Shown one piece after another: positions 43,344 through 55,122 of a stretch of DNA of 64,000 nucleotides. The translations under genes and the position numbers were made by a program. The notes beneath the pieces were generated by a model. It saw only the letters and a program-made list of their open reading frames with translations. It was not told the DNA's origin and ran no database searches. Origin of the DNA: Lumbricus rubellus (taxonomy: Eukaryota > Annelida > Clitellata > Crassiclitellata > Lumbricidae); NCBI GenBank assembly GCA_945859605.1, contig OX243827.1, positions 3,603,345-3,667,344 on the forward strand, in the 5' to 3' direction. Within the stretch, counting starts at the first letter, position 1. The number at the start of each line of letters is the position of its first letter.

Positions 43344-43346
<3 letters not shown>

Positions 43347-43415
43347 TAAGTCTGTGTGTCTGCTTGTTTATTTGTTTGATTGTTTGTTTGTGGCTTTGTT
43401 AGCTCTGGGTGGGAA

Positions 43416-43501
43416 GTAGTGAGGAAGGGAGAGAGGGACACAGACAAAGAGAGAAAGAGTAGCAGGCAGGTAGGCACACACACAGAAAAAGAGATAGAGA
43501 A

Positions 43502-43534
<33 letters not shown>

Positions 43535-43636
43535 GAGAAAGAGAGAGACAGACAGACAGACAGAGACACACACACAAACAAGAGAGATAGAAAGACAACA
43601 GAGATAGATTTTTTTTAAACATATAAGCCTATATAC

Positions 43637-43669
<33 letters not shown>

Positions 43670-43968
43670 GACAGAGAGTGGGAGATAGAGACAGACAACA
43701 GATAGACAGACACATAGAGAGACGGAGACAAACACAGAGACAGACATACGGACAGACAGACAAAGAGAGAAAGAGACACACACAGAGACAGACAGACGGA
43801 CAGACAGACAAAGAGAGAAAGAGACAGGCAGATAGACAGAGAGAGACTGACAGACAGATAGAGATCGAGAGCGACAAGGCAGGCAGGCCCACAGGCAGAC
43901 AGCAGCCAGTGACAGACTTGGAGACAGACAGTGAGACAGACAGAGATACAGACAGACAGACAGAGTTT
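43416..43968. repeat. (GACA/GAGA)n purine microsatellite block
   Basis: About 550 bp of GACAGACA, GAGAGAAAGA and ACACACA runs. Long frames on either strand here (for example 43265-43783, Cys/Leu/Ser repeats) are low-complexity artefacts. Confidence 0.95.
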
Positions 43969-44342
43969 TAAGTTTCAGTGGAGTGGCTGGTGTTCAATGA
44001 AAACAGATTCATTGGGCTGAGACTATGTATAAATTCCTTATAATAATCTTCGTTTAATTTCAAACTGATATATCGCAAAATTATTACAATTCATATTATG
44101 ACGGATGATCACAAGTTAATTACAGGCATCGAATTTAAACTTTGGCAGCCAACATGGCGTCTATCACGTCCTACTACTCATTTTATCAACGCCATCTGCC
44201 AACTTAATGTGTGTGGAGCTTTGAGAGGGTAGCGGGAATTAAGCGACCTCGTAGCCGTGCACTTTTCGTGCCAGAGTTCTAATCATTACCCTAAAGTCCT
44301 AAACCTCTCCACCTGGTATTTTGTCATAGCCTATTATGCTTC
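43969..44342. other. unassigned sequence
   Basis: No gene or repeat recognised. Confidence 0.4.
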
Positions 44343-45560
44343 TAAAATGTTCAGTAACCCACAAAACAAAACATACAGTTGTGGAAACATGCAAGTGTGG
44401 CGCTTCTGCACTTCCAACAAACTGAATTGAATCGTCGTTGTGCATCTCATGTAGGCCTAATGGGCAGTGTACTGTATAATAATAATCTAGTCACCCTCTT
44501 CTGGGAAACAAGGTTTGTTGGGAGAAGAATGAGCATACAAATGACGATCACCGAGGTATATAGCGCCGAGCGGGAAAGGATTTGGGAGGGGATGTGCCCA
44601 TTGCCCCCATTTTAATATTTCATTTCCACATTGTAACACAGTAACAGTAGCATTTTTAAGCTGTCATCTTAACAAAATTACCCTATAATTTCAGTGTTGA
44701 TAAATTCGTTTAAGATCAGTGGCGTAGCAACAGGTGGTGCAGCTTGTGCAGTGCACAGGGCCCCGGCTGTTGAGGGGCCCCGGGCGGTCAAAGTCAATTT
44801 TAAAAAAATTCAGAATGTGTCCATATTGTTACATGACGGGGATACATTATAACGGAGTCATACGTAACGAACTCCCTAGTGTCATGCTTGACTGCATAAT
44901 TAGAGGCATAAGGGTGTGGTGCGAGACACTAGCTATATAGCGTACATGCAGAATTTTTTATAATGAAAGTGTCGTTAAGCCCGAATACAACAACATGTTA
45001 TTTCGGGGGTGCTTATTCGACCGTGAGAAAACTCACAAGCAACTGTGGCAAAAGTTTTTATGCCGTGACCAGCAACTGAATCAACCAACAAAGGGGTTTG
45101 CAGAAGCGTCGTTAGCTATAGCGGTTCTGTCCGCCATTTTGGTTTCCGTGCAATGCCACATATGCTACCGTGGTTCCATTGCATTTCTTGACCCCGAAAA
45201 TTTTTATTTAGACTCTGAAATTATTGTTTCCATTGCATGCATAACTTTACTTATAGCAATTTAAGATTCTGGACGCCACTTTGTCCGCCATTTTGATTTT
45301 CTTGAAGTGCTACATATATTAAGTTGTATTGTATTCCTTGCACCCTATAATCTTTATTATAATATAAAATCGTGTTCCTATCACATGCAATACTTTACTT
45401 ATATATAGCCATTTGAAGCAACTGACCGCCATTTTGTCCGCCATCTTGTTTTTCCATTGAACGGCCAAAAATCCAGCTTGCTAACCGCAATTTTCGTTTT
45501 CAGGGGGGTCAAATTAGTCTAGAAGCACCGGTTAGCTAATTGTTACAGTGTAATTTTCGT
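44343..45560 (+). repeat. composite repeat, copy B (uninterrupted)
   Basis: Matches copy A (1941-2243 plus 9906-10700). At 44719 it contains CAGTGGCGTAGCAACAGG, a hAT-like terminus, followed by GGGCCCC-rich sequence, which copy A lacks in part. The opposite terminus was not found. Its second half matches 58390-58860. It serves as empty site for the LTR insertion and for the TAGGCCTA at 10174. Confidence 0.78.
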
Positions 45561-45989
45561 TTGCATTAGGGTCAAATTAGTCTAGAAGCACCGGTTGTTA
45601 CAGTGTAATTCTCAGATTCCAAGCACATTCCATTACGCTGGAGCTGAGTGATCGTATGCTCACTACGCTGCTGTGCACCAGAGTGAGCGTAGGCCCTAGC
45701 CACAGCCTCATGCACAACTGAGTGTTCGTTTTATGGTTTCTGCTGTGTTTCTGACACATTCGGTAACCCATGTAATTGTAATTGAACACTTATAAAGCGC
45801 CGCTCGCAGATTCAGTAGCGCTCCCGACCCGAGTTAGCGCTCCCGCTAGCAAATAGTATATTTTCAGGCGTTTACGACACAGAGGAAGAGACCAAGGAGC
45901 TCAAGACGTAGCTTGTGAGAGAGGCGATTCCAACAAGAAGGGCCAACATAAGCAAGTTCTGCATAGACCGCACATAATGCATGTAGAGC
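45561..45989. other. partial duplication and unassigned sequence
   Basis: 45540-45612 repeats the words GTCAAATTAGTCTAGAAGCA and TTGTTACAGTGTAATT from just upstream. The rest is unassigned. Confidence 0.45.
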
Positions 45990-45997
45990 ATCTAGGC

Positions 45998-46780
45998 CAG
46001 TGGTGGCCAACCTGCGGCACGCGTGCCACATGTGGCACGCCGGCCTATGATGATCGATCGAGTGGCACGGAGGACCATGGAATTTTTGAAAAATATTTAT
46101 GTCAGACCTGCTAGTTTACAATGTTATCTCCTAGGCGAATCTCAGGCGCCTCTGTAACTCCGTAGCTGCATTGACCAGGACAAAAGGTTAATTAACTGCA
46201 GACGGACACAGCACAGGCGCTCGAAGTGGGATGAGGCAGGCTCATCAGTCGACTGACGGTCAAAGTCTAAACTCTCCACAGCATCCATTCAGAGATAAGA
46301 AATTGAGTTTCACCCCACTGTAGGGCTGCAGGATAAAACAAAAGGAAGAGACTTCTGTTGGTTATGTCTTTAGCAGTGTTATTTGCTGCAGTATAGTACT
46401 GCAACAGTCGTGGTGCATGTATGTAAATAATTAACATTGAACTTCACTTCAGTGAGTTACAGGGGAACTCTAATGAAAACTACCGGCCTAGGTAAGCTAT
46501 CAGAACTAATTTTAGAGAAAGAGCCTTTTAGGTAGAACAGTCAATGTTTGCCAGAACAACTGATGAATTGATAATGATGGTCAAATTTATACTAGTTAAG
46601 TCTGACATCAGCATGAAAGAAAACTCATTCTAATGGCGAGTAAAATCTTTCAAGTTTTGTAGCCTAAATGTTCAAAATCTAAGCAATAATAATAATGTCT
46701 AACATTGCAGCCATGAACACACGCTGTGATGAGACCAAATATTTTGTGGCACACTGAGTACAAAAGGTTGGCCACCACTG
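45998..46780. mobile_element. hAT-type non-autonomous element, 783 bp
   Basis: Ends CAGTGGTGGCCAACCTGCGG and (complement) CAGTGGTGGCCAACCTTTTG share 16 bases. A perfect 8 bp duplication ATCTAGGC lies at 45990-45997 and 46781-46788. No transposase frame. Confidence 0.93.
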
Positions 46781-46788
46781 ATCTAGGC

Positions 46789-47181
46789 ATACGAGCATCT
46801 GAGACCAGTTAAGCGTATCATGTGCATGCAACACGATACCATGCAGTCATACCGGTATATTATAATCGTGACGGTATGCCTATTCGGTGGCATATCCTAG
46901 GTCGATGGAAAGAGCGCTGGGCCGAAAGATAAGGCGCTGAAAATGTGCAGATGCGCATAAGTTATAAGCTTAGTCGGTCGAATACGAGTTGTCCGCTATT
47001 ATTTTTGCTGAAGAAATAGGCTAATAACAGGCCTGCCATTATTCTGCCAATAACAGGCCCTGCCAATCTTCGTTATGATTTAATGGATGAATCATTTCGG
47101 GGTTTGAACAAAATCGACAGTGTCAAAATTTGAAATAAAATGTACAAATTGACAGTAAATTGAAAATTGTTGGAACGCGTA
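46789..47181. other. unassigned sequence
   Basis: No gene; two near copies of AATAACAGGCC around 47023 and 47050. Confidence 0.4.
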
Positions 47182-47185
47182 CCGG

Positions 47186-48679
47186 TGTAAAGGTTTCAAA
47201 TTACCCCTCCTAAACATTACCCCCCGGTAACTTGAAACCGGTTTCAGATTACCCCCTAGGGGTAATCTGAAACCGGTTTCATCCTACCCCCGGTTTCAGG
47301 TTACCCCCTCTGAATTCCGAATGAATTCCGTATATCCAGCTTTCATTTCACCTACAGAAAACCTCCATCCAGCTTCCATTTCTCAAGCGTCGTTTTCGTC
47401 AATCCAGCTTCTATTTCACCTACAAAGAACCTTCATCCAGCTCCTATTTTACCTACGGAGAACCTTCATCCAGCTTCTATTTCACCTACAGAGAACCTTC
47501 ATCCAGCTTCTATTTCACCTACAGAGAACCTTCATCCAGCTTCCATTTCACCTACAAAGAACCCTCATCCAGCTTCCATTTCACCTACGGAGAACCTTCA
47601 TCCAGCTCCTATTTCACCTACGGAGAACGTTCATCCAGCTTCCATTTCACCTACAGAGAACCTTCATACAGCTTATTTTTCACCTACAGAGAACCTTCAT
47701 CCATTTCACCTACAGAGAACCTTCATCCAGCTTCCATTTCACCTACATAGAACCTTCATCCAGCTCCGATTTCACCTACAGAGAACCTTCATCCAGCTTC
47801 TTTTTCACCTACAGAGAACCTTCATCCAGCTCCTATTTCACCTACGGAGAACCTTCATCCAGCTTCCATTTCACCTACAGAGAACCTTCATACAGCTTCT
47901 TTTTCACCTACAGAGAACCTTCATCCAGCTTACCATTTAACCTACAGAGAACCCTCATCCAGCTTCCATTTCACCTACAGAGAACCTTCATCCAGCTTCC
48001 ATTTCACAATTTTTTTCGCCAATCCATTTAACTAAGTGTTAGACATAAAATACTCAGAAGCTGGATTGAAGAAAACAACACTTGAAAAATAGAAGCTGGA
48101 TGAAGGTTCTCTGTATTTTAAATATAAGTTGGGTTGACGAAAACAAGGCTTGAGAAATGGAAGCTGGATGAAGGTTCTCTGTAGGTGAAATAGAAGTTGG
48201 ATTGACGAAAACAAGGCTTGAGAAATGGAAGCTGGATGAAGGTTCTCTAGAGTTGAAATAGAAGCTGGATGAAGGTTCTCTGTAGGTGAAGTAGAAGCTG
48301 GATTGACGAAAACAAGGCTTGAGAAATGGAAGCTGGATGAAGGTTCTCTGTAGGTGAAGTAGAAGCTGGATTGACGAAAGCAAGGCTTGAGAAATGGAAG
48401 CTGGATGAAGGTTCTCTAGAGTTGAAATGGAAGCTGGATGAAGTTTTTCTAGAGTTGAAATAAAAGCTGGATGAAGGTTCTCTGTAGGTGAATAGAAGCT
48501 GGATGAATGGATTATATGGGGAAGGGGGTAACCTGAAACCGTAGGGGGTAGGATGAAACCGGTTTGAGATTACCCCTAGGGTAATTTGAAACCGGCTTCA
48601 GATTACCGGGGGTAATCTGAAACCGGTTTCAAGTTACCGGGGGGTAATGTTTAGGAGGGGGTAATTTGAAACCTTTACA
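47186..48679. mobile_element. Ginger-like non-autonomous foldback element, CCGG-flanked
   Basis: Ends TGTAAAGGTTTCAAATTACC in inverted orientation, flanked by CCGG (47182-47185, 48680-48683). The ~130 bp termini hold several GAAACCGGTTTCA palindromes. The interior is a 36-39 bp satellite (ACAGAGAACCTTCATCCAGC) about 18 times forward (47340-48010), then about 10 times inverted (48050-48510), so the element can fold into one long hairpin. TGT..ACA ends plus CCGG duplication match my recollection of Ginger1 transposons. The 236-codon frame across the array is only the satellite read as protein. Confidence 0.75.
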
Positions 48680-48683
48680 CCGG

Positions 48684-49213
48684 TATATCCTAATTATTGT
48701 GAAAACCATGTTCGAGAGTCCAAATCCAATTGCACAGTTGACTGCGGAAACGGAGGTGAACCGATGAAATTCTTCATGCATGCATAGGCCTACTGCATAG
48801 CCTACGACGAATCTAAGCAAATGCGCTTTTCAAGGGGCTTAAATATGTCTTTTGCGCCAACCGCGTAAATAATGGATGGCGTGGGTTCACTATAAACTGT
48901 ATAATATTATTATTATTATTATACTACGCTGACAGTTTTCGTCGGCACGCATGAAAGAAGTTGAGTTTATTACTTGGACAGCTCTCCGTGATGGCTGATG
49001 GGGGTCAGGTTAACAAACATAATTTAGATGATTCAGTTGTCACTGGAGTCGGCAGAGTTTTTACCCAAAGCAACTGTCCAGAATCCAGATTCATCTGTCT
49101 GGGGTCTAACTATAATATAATATTATGGGCGCATTGCGGGGCTTATGGTTTAAAGCCCCATAAATAAAGAGATAAAATCTCGAGATGCTTTGAATTGTGT
49201 TTTGCGAACAGGA
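48684..49213. other. unassigned sequence with (TTA)n
   Basis: A TATTATTATTATTAT run at about 48905-48921 and a TAGGCCTA at 48785-48792. No gene recognised. Confidence 0.45.
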
Positions 49214-50187
49214 CCATTGGAATGTAATGTAATGTAATGTAAATCTTCGAGAATTTCTCAGCGCCCACAAAAGCCCCCGTCAGGGAGACCAGCTAGCAGC
49301 TTGTTCACCGGCGCTAAGAAGACCTCTGAAATAGTAATACCGATTAAATTCCCGCTGGCTCCTACACAAAAACCGGTGTAAAGGTTTCAAATTACCCCCT
49401 CCTAAACATTACCCCCCCCCCGGTAACTTGAAACCGGTCTCAGATTACCCCCAGGAAACTAGATTTGCATCAATCATCGCATTTATTGCACTAAAAAATC
49501 AGAAAAATCATCCCGCTTCTTGGTTTGGTCTGCAGAATATCATCCGTCATCCCACTTCGTGTTTTGCTATTAATAGTTTGATCCGAAAAAAATATTAGCC
49601 TCGAAGACATTTTCTCCATTGTAACTTCAGCGGCGATTAGTATTTTAGTTACATATGAAAATATTGATTACAAACCACGAATTGGGATGACGAATGAAAA
49701 TCTTCAGGCCAAAACAAGAAGCGGGATGATTTTTCCGATTATTTTAGTGCAATAAATGCGATGATTGATGCAATTTACAGTTTTCAGGGAGGTAATGTTT
49801 AGGAGGGGATAATCTGAAACCTTTACACCGGGCCTAACGAGTGTTTGTGTGGCCAATCTAACACAGCCAGCAGAGGTTTCGAAATAAATACAATCTCGGT
49901 TATTATAGGTCGGTTATAGTCCGATTTCCAACAATGTCCACGCCAAATTTATTCAAACCGAAATCGATTCAAGTGCTTGTCATTCTTCTCTCGTTAAGCT
50001 TGCTTATTCAACCTCGAGTCTGGAACTCGGGTTTCTTTCAAGGACCAAAGACGATGAGCTCATTCTAGAGAATCTAGAGCAACGCATCGTCGCTCTTTCT
50101 CGTATCTGCTGTTACCAGCTGCAGAAGCTAGGCCAGAAGCTATAGGGTGGGCTCCCGCTTTTGCTTCACACATCGACTAGGCCCTAC
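49214..50187 (+). repeat. dispersed repeat D, copy 2 (filled)
   Basis: Same repeat as 12697-13197, carrying the CCGG-flanked element at 49377-49827. It begins with an (ATGTA)n run. At 49338-49339 it has a plain TA where copy 1 has TAGGCCTA. Confidence 0.85.
49377..49827. mobile_element. Ginger-like MITE, 451 bp, CCGG-flanked
   Basis: Begins TGTAAAGGTTTCAAATTACC and ends with the complement, as in 47186-48679. Flanked by CCGG at 49373-49376 and 49828-49831; the empty site in copy 1 has CCGG once. Further in, ATCAATCATCGCATTTATTG and ATCATCCCGCTTCTTG also occur in inverted pairs, so the inverted repeat is well over 100 bp. The interior is unrelated to the larger element. No coding sequence. 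Confidence 0.85.
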
Positions 50188-51162
50188 TCTGATTCTCACC
50201 TTTGTTGACTTCACTATGTTCACCTCCCGTCGGCTCTAATTTAATTGACGCCCTTATTTTTTGACGGGGACGTGGTTTTGGCGATTTATAACACTACGGC
50301 ACGAAGAGCAGAAGATCGAATCTCAATACCCCCCCCCCCCCATAGACGATTTAGCTTTCCATTCGCAGCGTGACGTTACTGTAAGGACATGCGTACGGAT
50401 TACGCCTGGGTTGGCGTACATGTAGATTCGACTCATGCAACATCTTCTACTCATCTGTTCACACTATGACTATAAAATCATACTGGGGTGCACCAGTTCG
50501 AATTAATATTAAACACGAATTACAGCGAGGCCATCTTGTGGGAATGTGGGACGACGCTCGCGTTTGTAGCCTACGGGAGTTCTGCACTCCCACTTCAGCC
50601 CACAGCGGTCACAGTGCTCTCTGCGTCTAGCGACTTGCAGCAGTTCCTCCTTGTTTGCCTGTACTCTTCCAGTTTTCTTAGTCTGTTTCAGTCATTGCAT
50701 TTGGAACGGACTTCAACTGGAGTTACATCTCAGACCAAGATCATAAAATTATTCTGTCGTATTGGCCCAACAAGTCTTGAAGACGGGTCTTTTCGGTCGC
50801 GTCTCGGCCGAGAGCGGCTCTTGAAAGGGTGCTATATCATGCATATACTGTATAACGCTATACAGGATTTTTTAAAGCGCTTTAGTAGGCTACTTCAATG
50901 GCAAATGCGCTTCAAAGCCTTCACACGATGATGACTGATGAAAGCAACAACAATTTCAGTCATACATACAAAGTAGACCTACCTACATGTACAGAACCGC
51001 AAAACAACATTTAAATGCAACGAGTGGGTGGCGTTGGTGAGAGACTTACTGATGGACTAACAAAGTGGAGTTATGACTTATCGTTGTTTAAAATGAACAC
51101 GTTTAAAAATAAATTCCTACATGTTTGCTTATATTTATGTGACATTTTATGATTTTGCCTGA
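50188..51162. other. unassigned sequence
   Basis: Includes a poly(C) run at 50330-50341. A 147-codon frame at 50488-50931 has no recognisable domain, repeat or conserved copy, so I do not call it a gene. Confidence 0.4.
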
Positions 51163-51479
51163 GTTGTCAACAGTGGCGTAGCTAGATTTTGTGGGCCCGT
51201 GTGCAGAGGTCCCATATGGCCCCTGTTTGGCCCTGTAGGGCTGGTATCTTTTCGTTCTTGCAGTCAACATCACAAAGCTATTCTATAATGGCATTTGCTA
51301 TTATAGGCCCAACTGTCCCCAACACATGTAGGCTAATAAACTCCTTAGACCTTCCACGCGCTGACAGCGCATCGGGCGGCACAGCCTTTCCACGTCAATA
51401 ATAAACTCACTCAGAGAAAAAAAAACATGAAAGCTGCAGCTGCACGAATGAGACAGAAAAATTAAAGTGTTAGGCCCAT

Positions 51480-51915
51480 TGTAAAGTTCACAGGCCGTCT
51501 ACGAGGATGACTATCAAAGATAAGGTCCCAATTTGATAAAAATAACTTCGATTTATTCAAGAGCAATTATGTACAGCAAAATAAACAGTGTTACCGTCTA
51601 GTAGACACGAAGTAGAACAGATCAGACGAGTCCGTACGGACGACAGTACAGCAGACAACGGCTAACGGAGCCAAGGAAGACGGATAAGCGGCCAGAGCAC
51701 CAACAAGGTGAAGACGGCGACGTAGAAGCAGAACCAGCACACCACGACCACACTCCACAAGAGACATCAACCACACTCCTCACACACCACAACGGAAGGG
51801 CTTAACCCACGAAAGCAAACCCTTGAATAGGCAACGCCCATCCTTCCACACCCACGTGTCCCAAGTCAGAAAGAGTACGGAAGAGAATAGAGGCCGTAGA
51901 CATCTAATGGCTACA
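51480..51915 (-). repeat. 3' LTR of element at 51480-55890
   Basis: 436 bp, two differences from the 5' LTR (near 51828 and 51901). Confidence 0.92.
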
Positions 51916-51940
51916 TATCCCCCTCCCAAAAGTTTGAGGA
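51916..51940 (-). promoter_or_regulatory. polypurine tract
   Basis: TTTTGGGAGGGGGATA on the minus strand immediately before the 3' LTR. Confidence 0.85.
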
Positions 51941-52426
51941 GTCCTGAGGGGACGACGAAACGAAGCATCAATCGCTACGCCTACATGTCCATAACATAAA
52001 GAAACGCCAAGCACTAAATCATTACAAGTTAACGTACTCAGCAATTCCTCGCACAATGCAACGCAACAACTAAAACAGCACAAAAAATACCAACTAATGC
52101 ATCATACTAAGCAAGCAACTAAGAGTTCATACAATGCAAAGTACTCCAAAAGTTCGAATCATAGAAACAAGACAGAAAAAAAACAATTTGGACACACAAC
52201 GTGTATCAAAAATGAGCCAAAATTGAACCTGTCATGGGCCAAAGCCAAACGAGCCGAACGTTAACAGAGTCAACCACCTCAACAACCACACAACCGATGC
52301 ACCCCAACAAGAACCCCCAACAAGAACCCCCAACTCTTGAGCAGTTCCGGAAGAAGACGTAAACGCCGCCACCACTTTTTTTTGGAAAGTGTCTGATAGA
52401 CGCCCACAAGACACTCACTGAAGTGT
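51941..52426. other. non-coding 3' region of LTR element
   Basis: No domain in any frame. Where integrase would be expected, none is present. Confidence 0.55.
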
Positions 52427-53359
52427 TCATTGCGCAACGTTCCATTTACTAATTATCGTATTTGACAACTGTGACGGACGGTTCTTATTTGACTGTCGAT
52501 TCACACTGACTGTTGACTTTATTTGACTGTCGAATTCATCTGACAACTGTGACGGACGGTTCTCATTTGACTGTCGATCCACTCTGACTGTGGAATTTAT
52601 TTGACTGTCGAATTCATCTGACAACTGCGACGGACGGTTCTCATTTGACTGTCGATCCACTCTGACTGTGGAATTTATTTGACTGTCGAATTCATCTGAC
52701 AACTGCGACGGACGGCTGAGAATGTCTGGCAGAACATTTAACTCGCCAGGCCTATGTCGAATGTCGAGATTGTATTGTTCGAGTTCCAGACTCCAGCGCA
52801 GGAGCTTCATGTTTTTATGTGCCATCTGATGGATGAATTGCAGAGGCCTATGATCCGTGTACACAAGGACCAGCGCGGATTCAAAGTATACACTGAAGGC
52901 TCGTAACGCGACCATCAGAGCCAACGCCTCCTTTTCAATCGTTGAATACCGAACTTCATGCGTCAGAAGCTTCCGGCTGATGAAACAGATCGGATGTCCC
53001 AATCCCTCGTGCATCTGAAACAAGCAGGCTCCCACACAAAAGTTAGATGCGTCCACACCAACACAAAACTGTTTAGAAAAATCAGGAGGTATTAGAATAG
53101 TTAGAGAAGCCAGACGAGATTTAAACTCCACAAAGGCCTTAGGAGACGCGTCAACATTCACAACACCTTCAGCCAAAGCAAATAAAGGTCGAAGTTCAAT
53201 ACAGTCGCGCTGATACTGAATAAATTCCTCTCGCGAAACATTCAAGCCAGTTAAATCACTAGAAACATCGACAGCCGACTCTTCGTACAACCAACTTATT
53301 TCACCTGCAGTAGAATTCACCTCCGATAAATCACCCAAGAAATCACTCTGTACAAGCAT
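52427..53359 (-). CDS. Pol remnant: linker and RNase H
   Basis: 310-codon frame that overlaps the end of the gag-protease frame by 43 bases, in another phase. It begins with the protease-RT linker (CIELRPLFALAEG) and jumps to the end of RT (LASLTILIPPDFSK), so the catalytic palm is deleted. RNase H follows with all four acids: CVGVDASNFCVG, STIEKEALAL, VYTDHRPLQF, VLPDILSRP. The last ~85 residues are three to four copies of a 26-residue repeat (PSQLSDEFDSQINSTV). Expression may need a frameshift, as in many Ty3 elements. The frame is intact. Confidence 0.85.
   Translation of the reverse strand: MLVQSDFLGDLSEVNSTAGEISWLYEESAVDVSSDLTGLNVSREEFIQYQRDCIELRPLFALAEGVVNVDASPKAFVEFKSRLASLTILIPPDFSKQFCVGVDASNFCVGACLFQMHEGLGHPICFISRKLLTHEVRYSTIEKEALALMVALRAFSVYFESALVLVYTDHRPLQFIHQMAHKNMKLLRWSLELEQYNLDIRHRPGELNVLPDILSRPSQLSDEFDSQINSTVRVDRQSNENRPSQLSDEFDSQINSTVRVDRQSNENRPSQLSDEFDSQIKSTVSVNRQSNKNRPSQLSNTIISKWNVAQ
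52440..52725 (-). repeat. 78 bp coding tandem repeat
   Basis: Three to four near-identical 78 bp units with TTTGACTGTCGAATTCATCT and GACGGACGG words. The 78 bp length keeps the frame (26 codons). Confidence 0.9.
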
Positions 53360-55122
53360 ATCATCGGCGCTCGACGTACTTTGACCCAGATCATTCGCCT
53401 CGCCTCGCGACGCATCACTCGTTCATTCTCCATTCGTACAGCTGCGTTCTCCTTAGCCTGAGCCCGCGTACTCGCTGCTACGTCCACAATCTTACCATGC
53501 ATAGCTAGATCATTTCCAATCAGTACAGCCACACCTTTAATAGGCAAACTATCCATCAGACAACACAACACATCGCCGTGCACAAAATCACATTCTACAT
53601 GCAACTTAACTAATGGACGTTCCAACACCACACCACTGATTCCACGTAACAATCTGCACTCATCCAATAACACAAAATCATTCGACTCCAACCACTCCCT
53701 ACTAACAAGACTCTGCAATGCACCTGTATCTCTGAAAAATACGACAGACTTTCGCTCATTCTGTTCAATAACAACACACCCATTCACACAAAACGGATCA
53801 TACAGTTTGTCAACCGTGCTAATAGACTCCACAAAACCATTTTCAAGACCAGGCGCAGATACCTTCTGTACAAGTCCCACGGGTATTGGACCCCTCCAAT
53901 TTTCTTCCTCAGAACGCACCTTGTGTCTCAATTTCTCGCACGAGCTCTTAGAATGCCCAACCAACCTACAGTACGTGCACTTTATCTGTTCTCTAAAATC
54001 ATTCACATCATCGTACACTCGAAAAGGTTTACGAAAACCGTAACGACCTCTGTGAGACGAACGTCTATCACAATTAGAATTTTTTCTCCTATCAAAAACG
54101 TCTCTTGAATCATTATCCCTGAAATGGGACCTTTGGGACCCCTCCGAAAAATCACGTTTGAACCCCCCACCAGATTCAACCGGCACCTGTCTTAACAAAA
54201 CAGAATATTCATCTGCCAAACGAGCAGCAACAGAAACAGATTCAGGGTGTTTGTCAATCAACCAATTATGTACTTCAACCGGTAATGACCGTACAAATTG
54301 CTCCTGCATTAAGACTTCCCTCAATTTAGCAATATCATCCCAAGCATTTTCACCCTCGAGCCAGCGTTGAAACGGAATTTGCATGCGATAGGCATAATCT
54401 GAAAAAGTCTCCAATTTCTCCTTACCCATCCCTCGAAATTGTTTCCTATAGAATTCAGGCACTCTCTCATATGCCTTAAGCAAAGCACGTTTCACCAACT
54501 CATACTCAACACAATCATTCAAAGACAAAGAACAAAACACTCTAGCGGCTTTACCAGACAATTGTGGCTGAAGTAGAGAGGACCATCTTTCCATAGGAAC
54601 ATTTGGCAATGCCATGGTTCGTTCAAATACAACCAAATAACCCCCAATTTCCTCGGATTCGAATTTTGGGACAAATTGCATGATCGACTCAAAACAAAAT
54701 GATTGACGGTCCCCAATTTCAAGTTTTTTCATTTCAAGGGCCAATGTTTTCTCTTCCAAATCACGTTTTTCTTCCTCAATCTTTGCCTGGACCTCCAATT
54801 TCTTCTCTTCAAACAACGCTAAAACTTCTGCTTTTTTCACTTCCGCATCCATAACAATTTTCAATTTCTGTACCTCAAATTCTCTATCCTCTTTGAGTCG
54901 CATTCTTTCCAATTCATCAGCCTCTTTCTTAGCCTGAGCTCTCAATTTCCAATACGCACTTCCTTTTTTCGGTGACATCGCCGTTATCGCCACTTTTTGC
55001 AACTGCTTCTTAAAACCTTTAATGTCCTCACCCAAAGTTTCACAATGCAACCTCAAGTCTCCCAAGGACATAACCACAAGACCATCCCAACCTACGGGCT
55101 TCACCTCCTCCATAGACTCCAT
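53317..55122 (-). CDS. Gag-protease protein
   Basis: 601 residues, intact. Residues 55-135 are a charged coiled coil (EKKLEVQAKIEEEKRDLEEK). Residues 145-315 look like a SCAN-type gag core (FSDYAYRMQIPFQRW, MQEQFVRSLPVEVHNWL). A CCHC knuckle spans 382-395 (CTYCRLVGHSKSSC). The retropepsin motif FFRDTGALQSLV has DTG at 465-467, with LIGNDL near 535 as the second conserved block. It would assemble particles, bind RNA and cleave the polyprotein. ATG is the first in frame after the leader. The pol frame starts within its last 43 bases. Confidence 0.88.
   Translation of the reverse strand: MESMEEVKPVGWDGLVVMSLGDLRLHCETLGEDIKGFKKQLQKVAITAMSPKKGSAYWKLRAQAKKEADELERMRLKEDREFEVQKLKIVMDAEVKKAEVLALFEEKKLEVQAKIEEEKRDLEEKTLALEMKKLEIGDRQSFCFESIMQFVPKFESEEIGGYLVVFERTMALPNVPMERWSSLLQPQLSGKAARVFCSLSLNDCVEYELVKRALLKAYERVPEFYRKQFRGMGKEKLETFSDYAYRMQIPFQRWLEGENAWDDIAKLREVLMQEQFVRSLPVEVHNWLIDKHPESVSVAARLADEYSVLLRQVPVESGGGFKRDFSEGSQRSHFRDNDSRDVFDRRKNSNCDRRSSHRGRYGFRKPFRVYDDVNDFREQIKCTYCRLVGHSKSSCEKLRHKVRSEEENWRGPIPVGLVQKVSAPGLENGFVESISTVDKLYDPFCVNGCVVIEQNERKSVVFFRDTGALQSLVSREWLESNDFVLLDECRLLRGISGVVLERPLVKLHVECDFVHGDVLCCLMDSLPIKGVAVLIGNDLAMHGKIVDVAASTRAQAKENAAVRMENERVMRREARRMIWVKVRRAPMICLYRVISWVIYRR

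Noticed and set aside
43265..43783. 172-codon Cys/Leu/Ser-rich frame
   Set aside because: Translation of GACA/GAGA microsatellite on the minus strand; low complexity.
47321..48031. 236-codon open frame with FHLQRTFIQL repeats
   Set aside because: It is the foldback element's 36-39 bp satellite read as protein; the inverted arm gives a similar frame on the other strand.
50488..50931. 147-codon plus-strand frame
   Set aside because: No domain, no second copy, no plausible start or splice context; length is compatible with chance.
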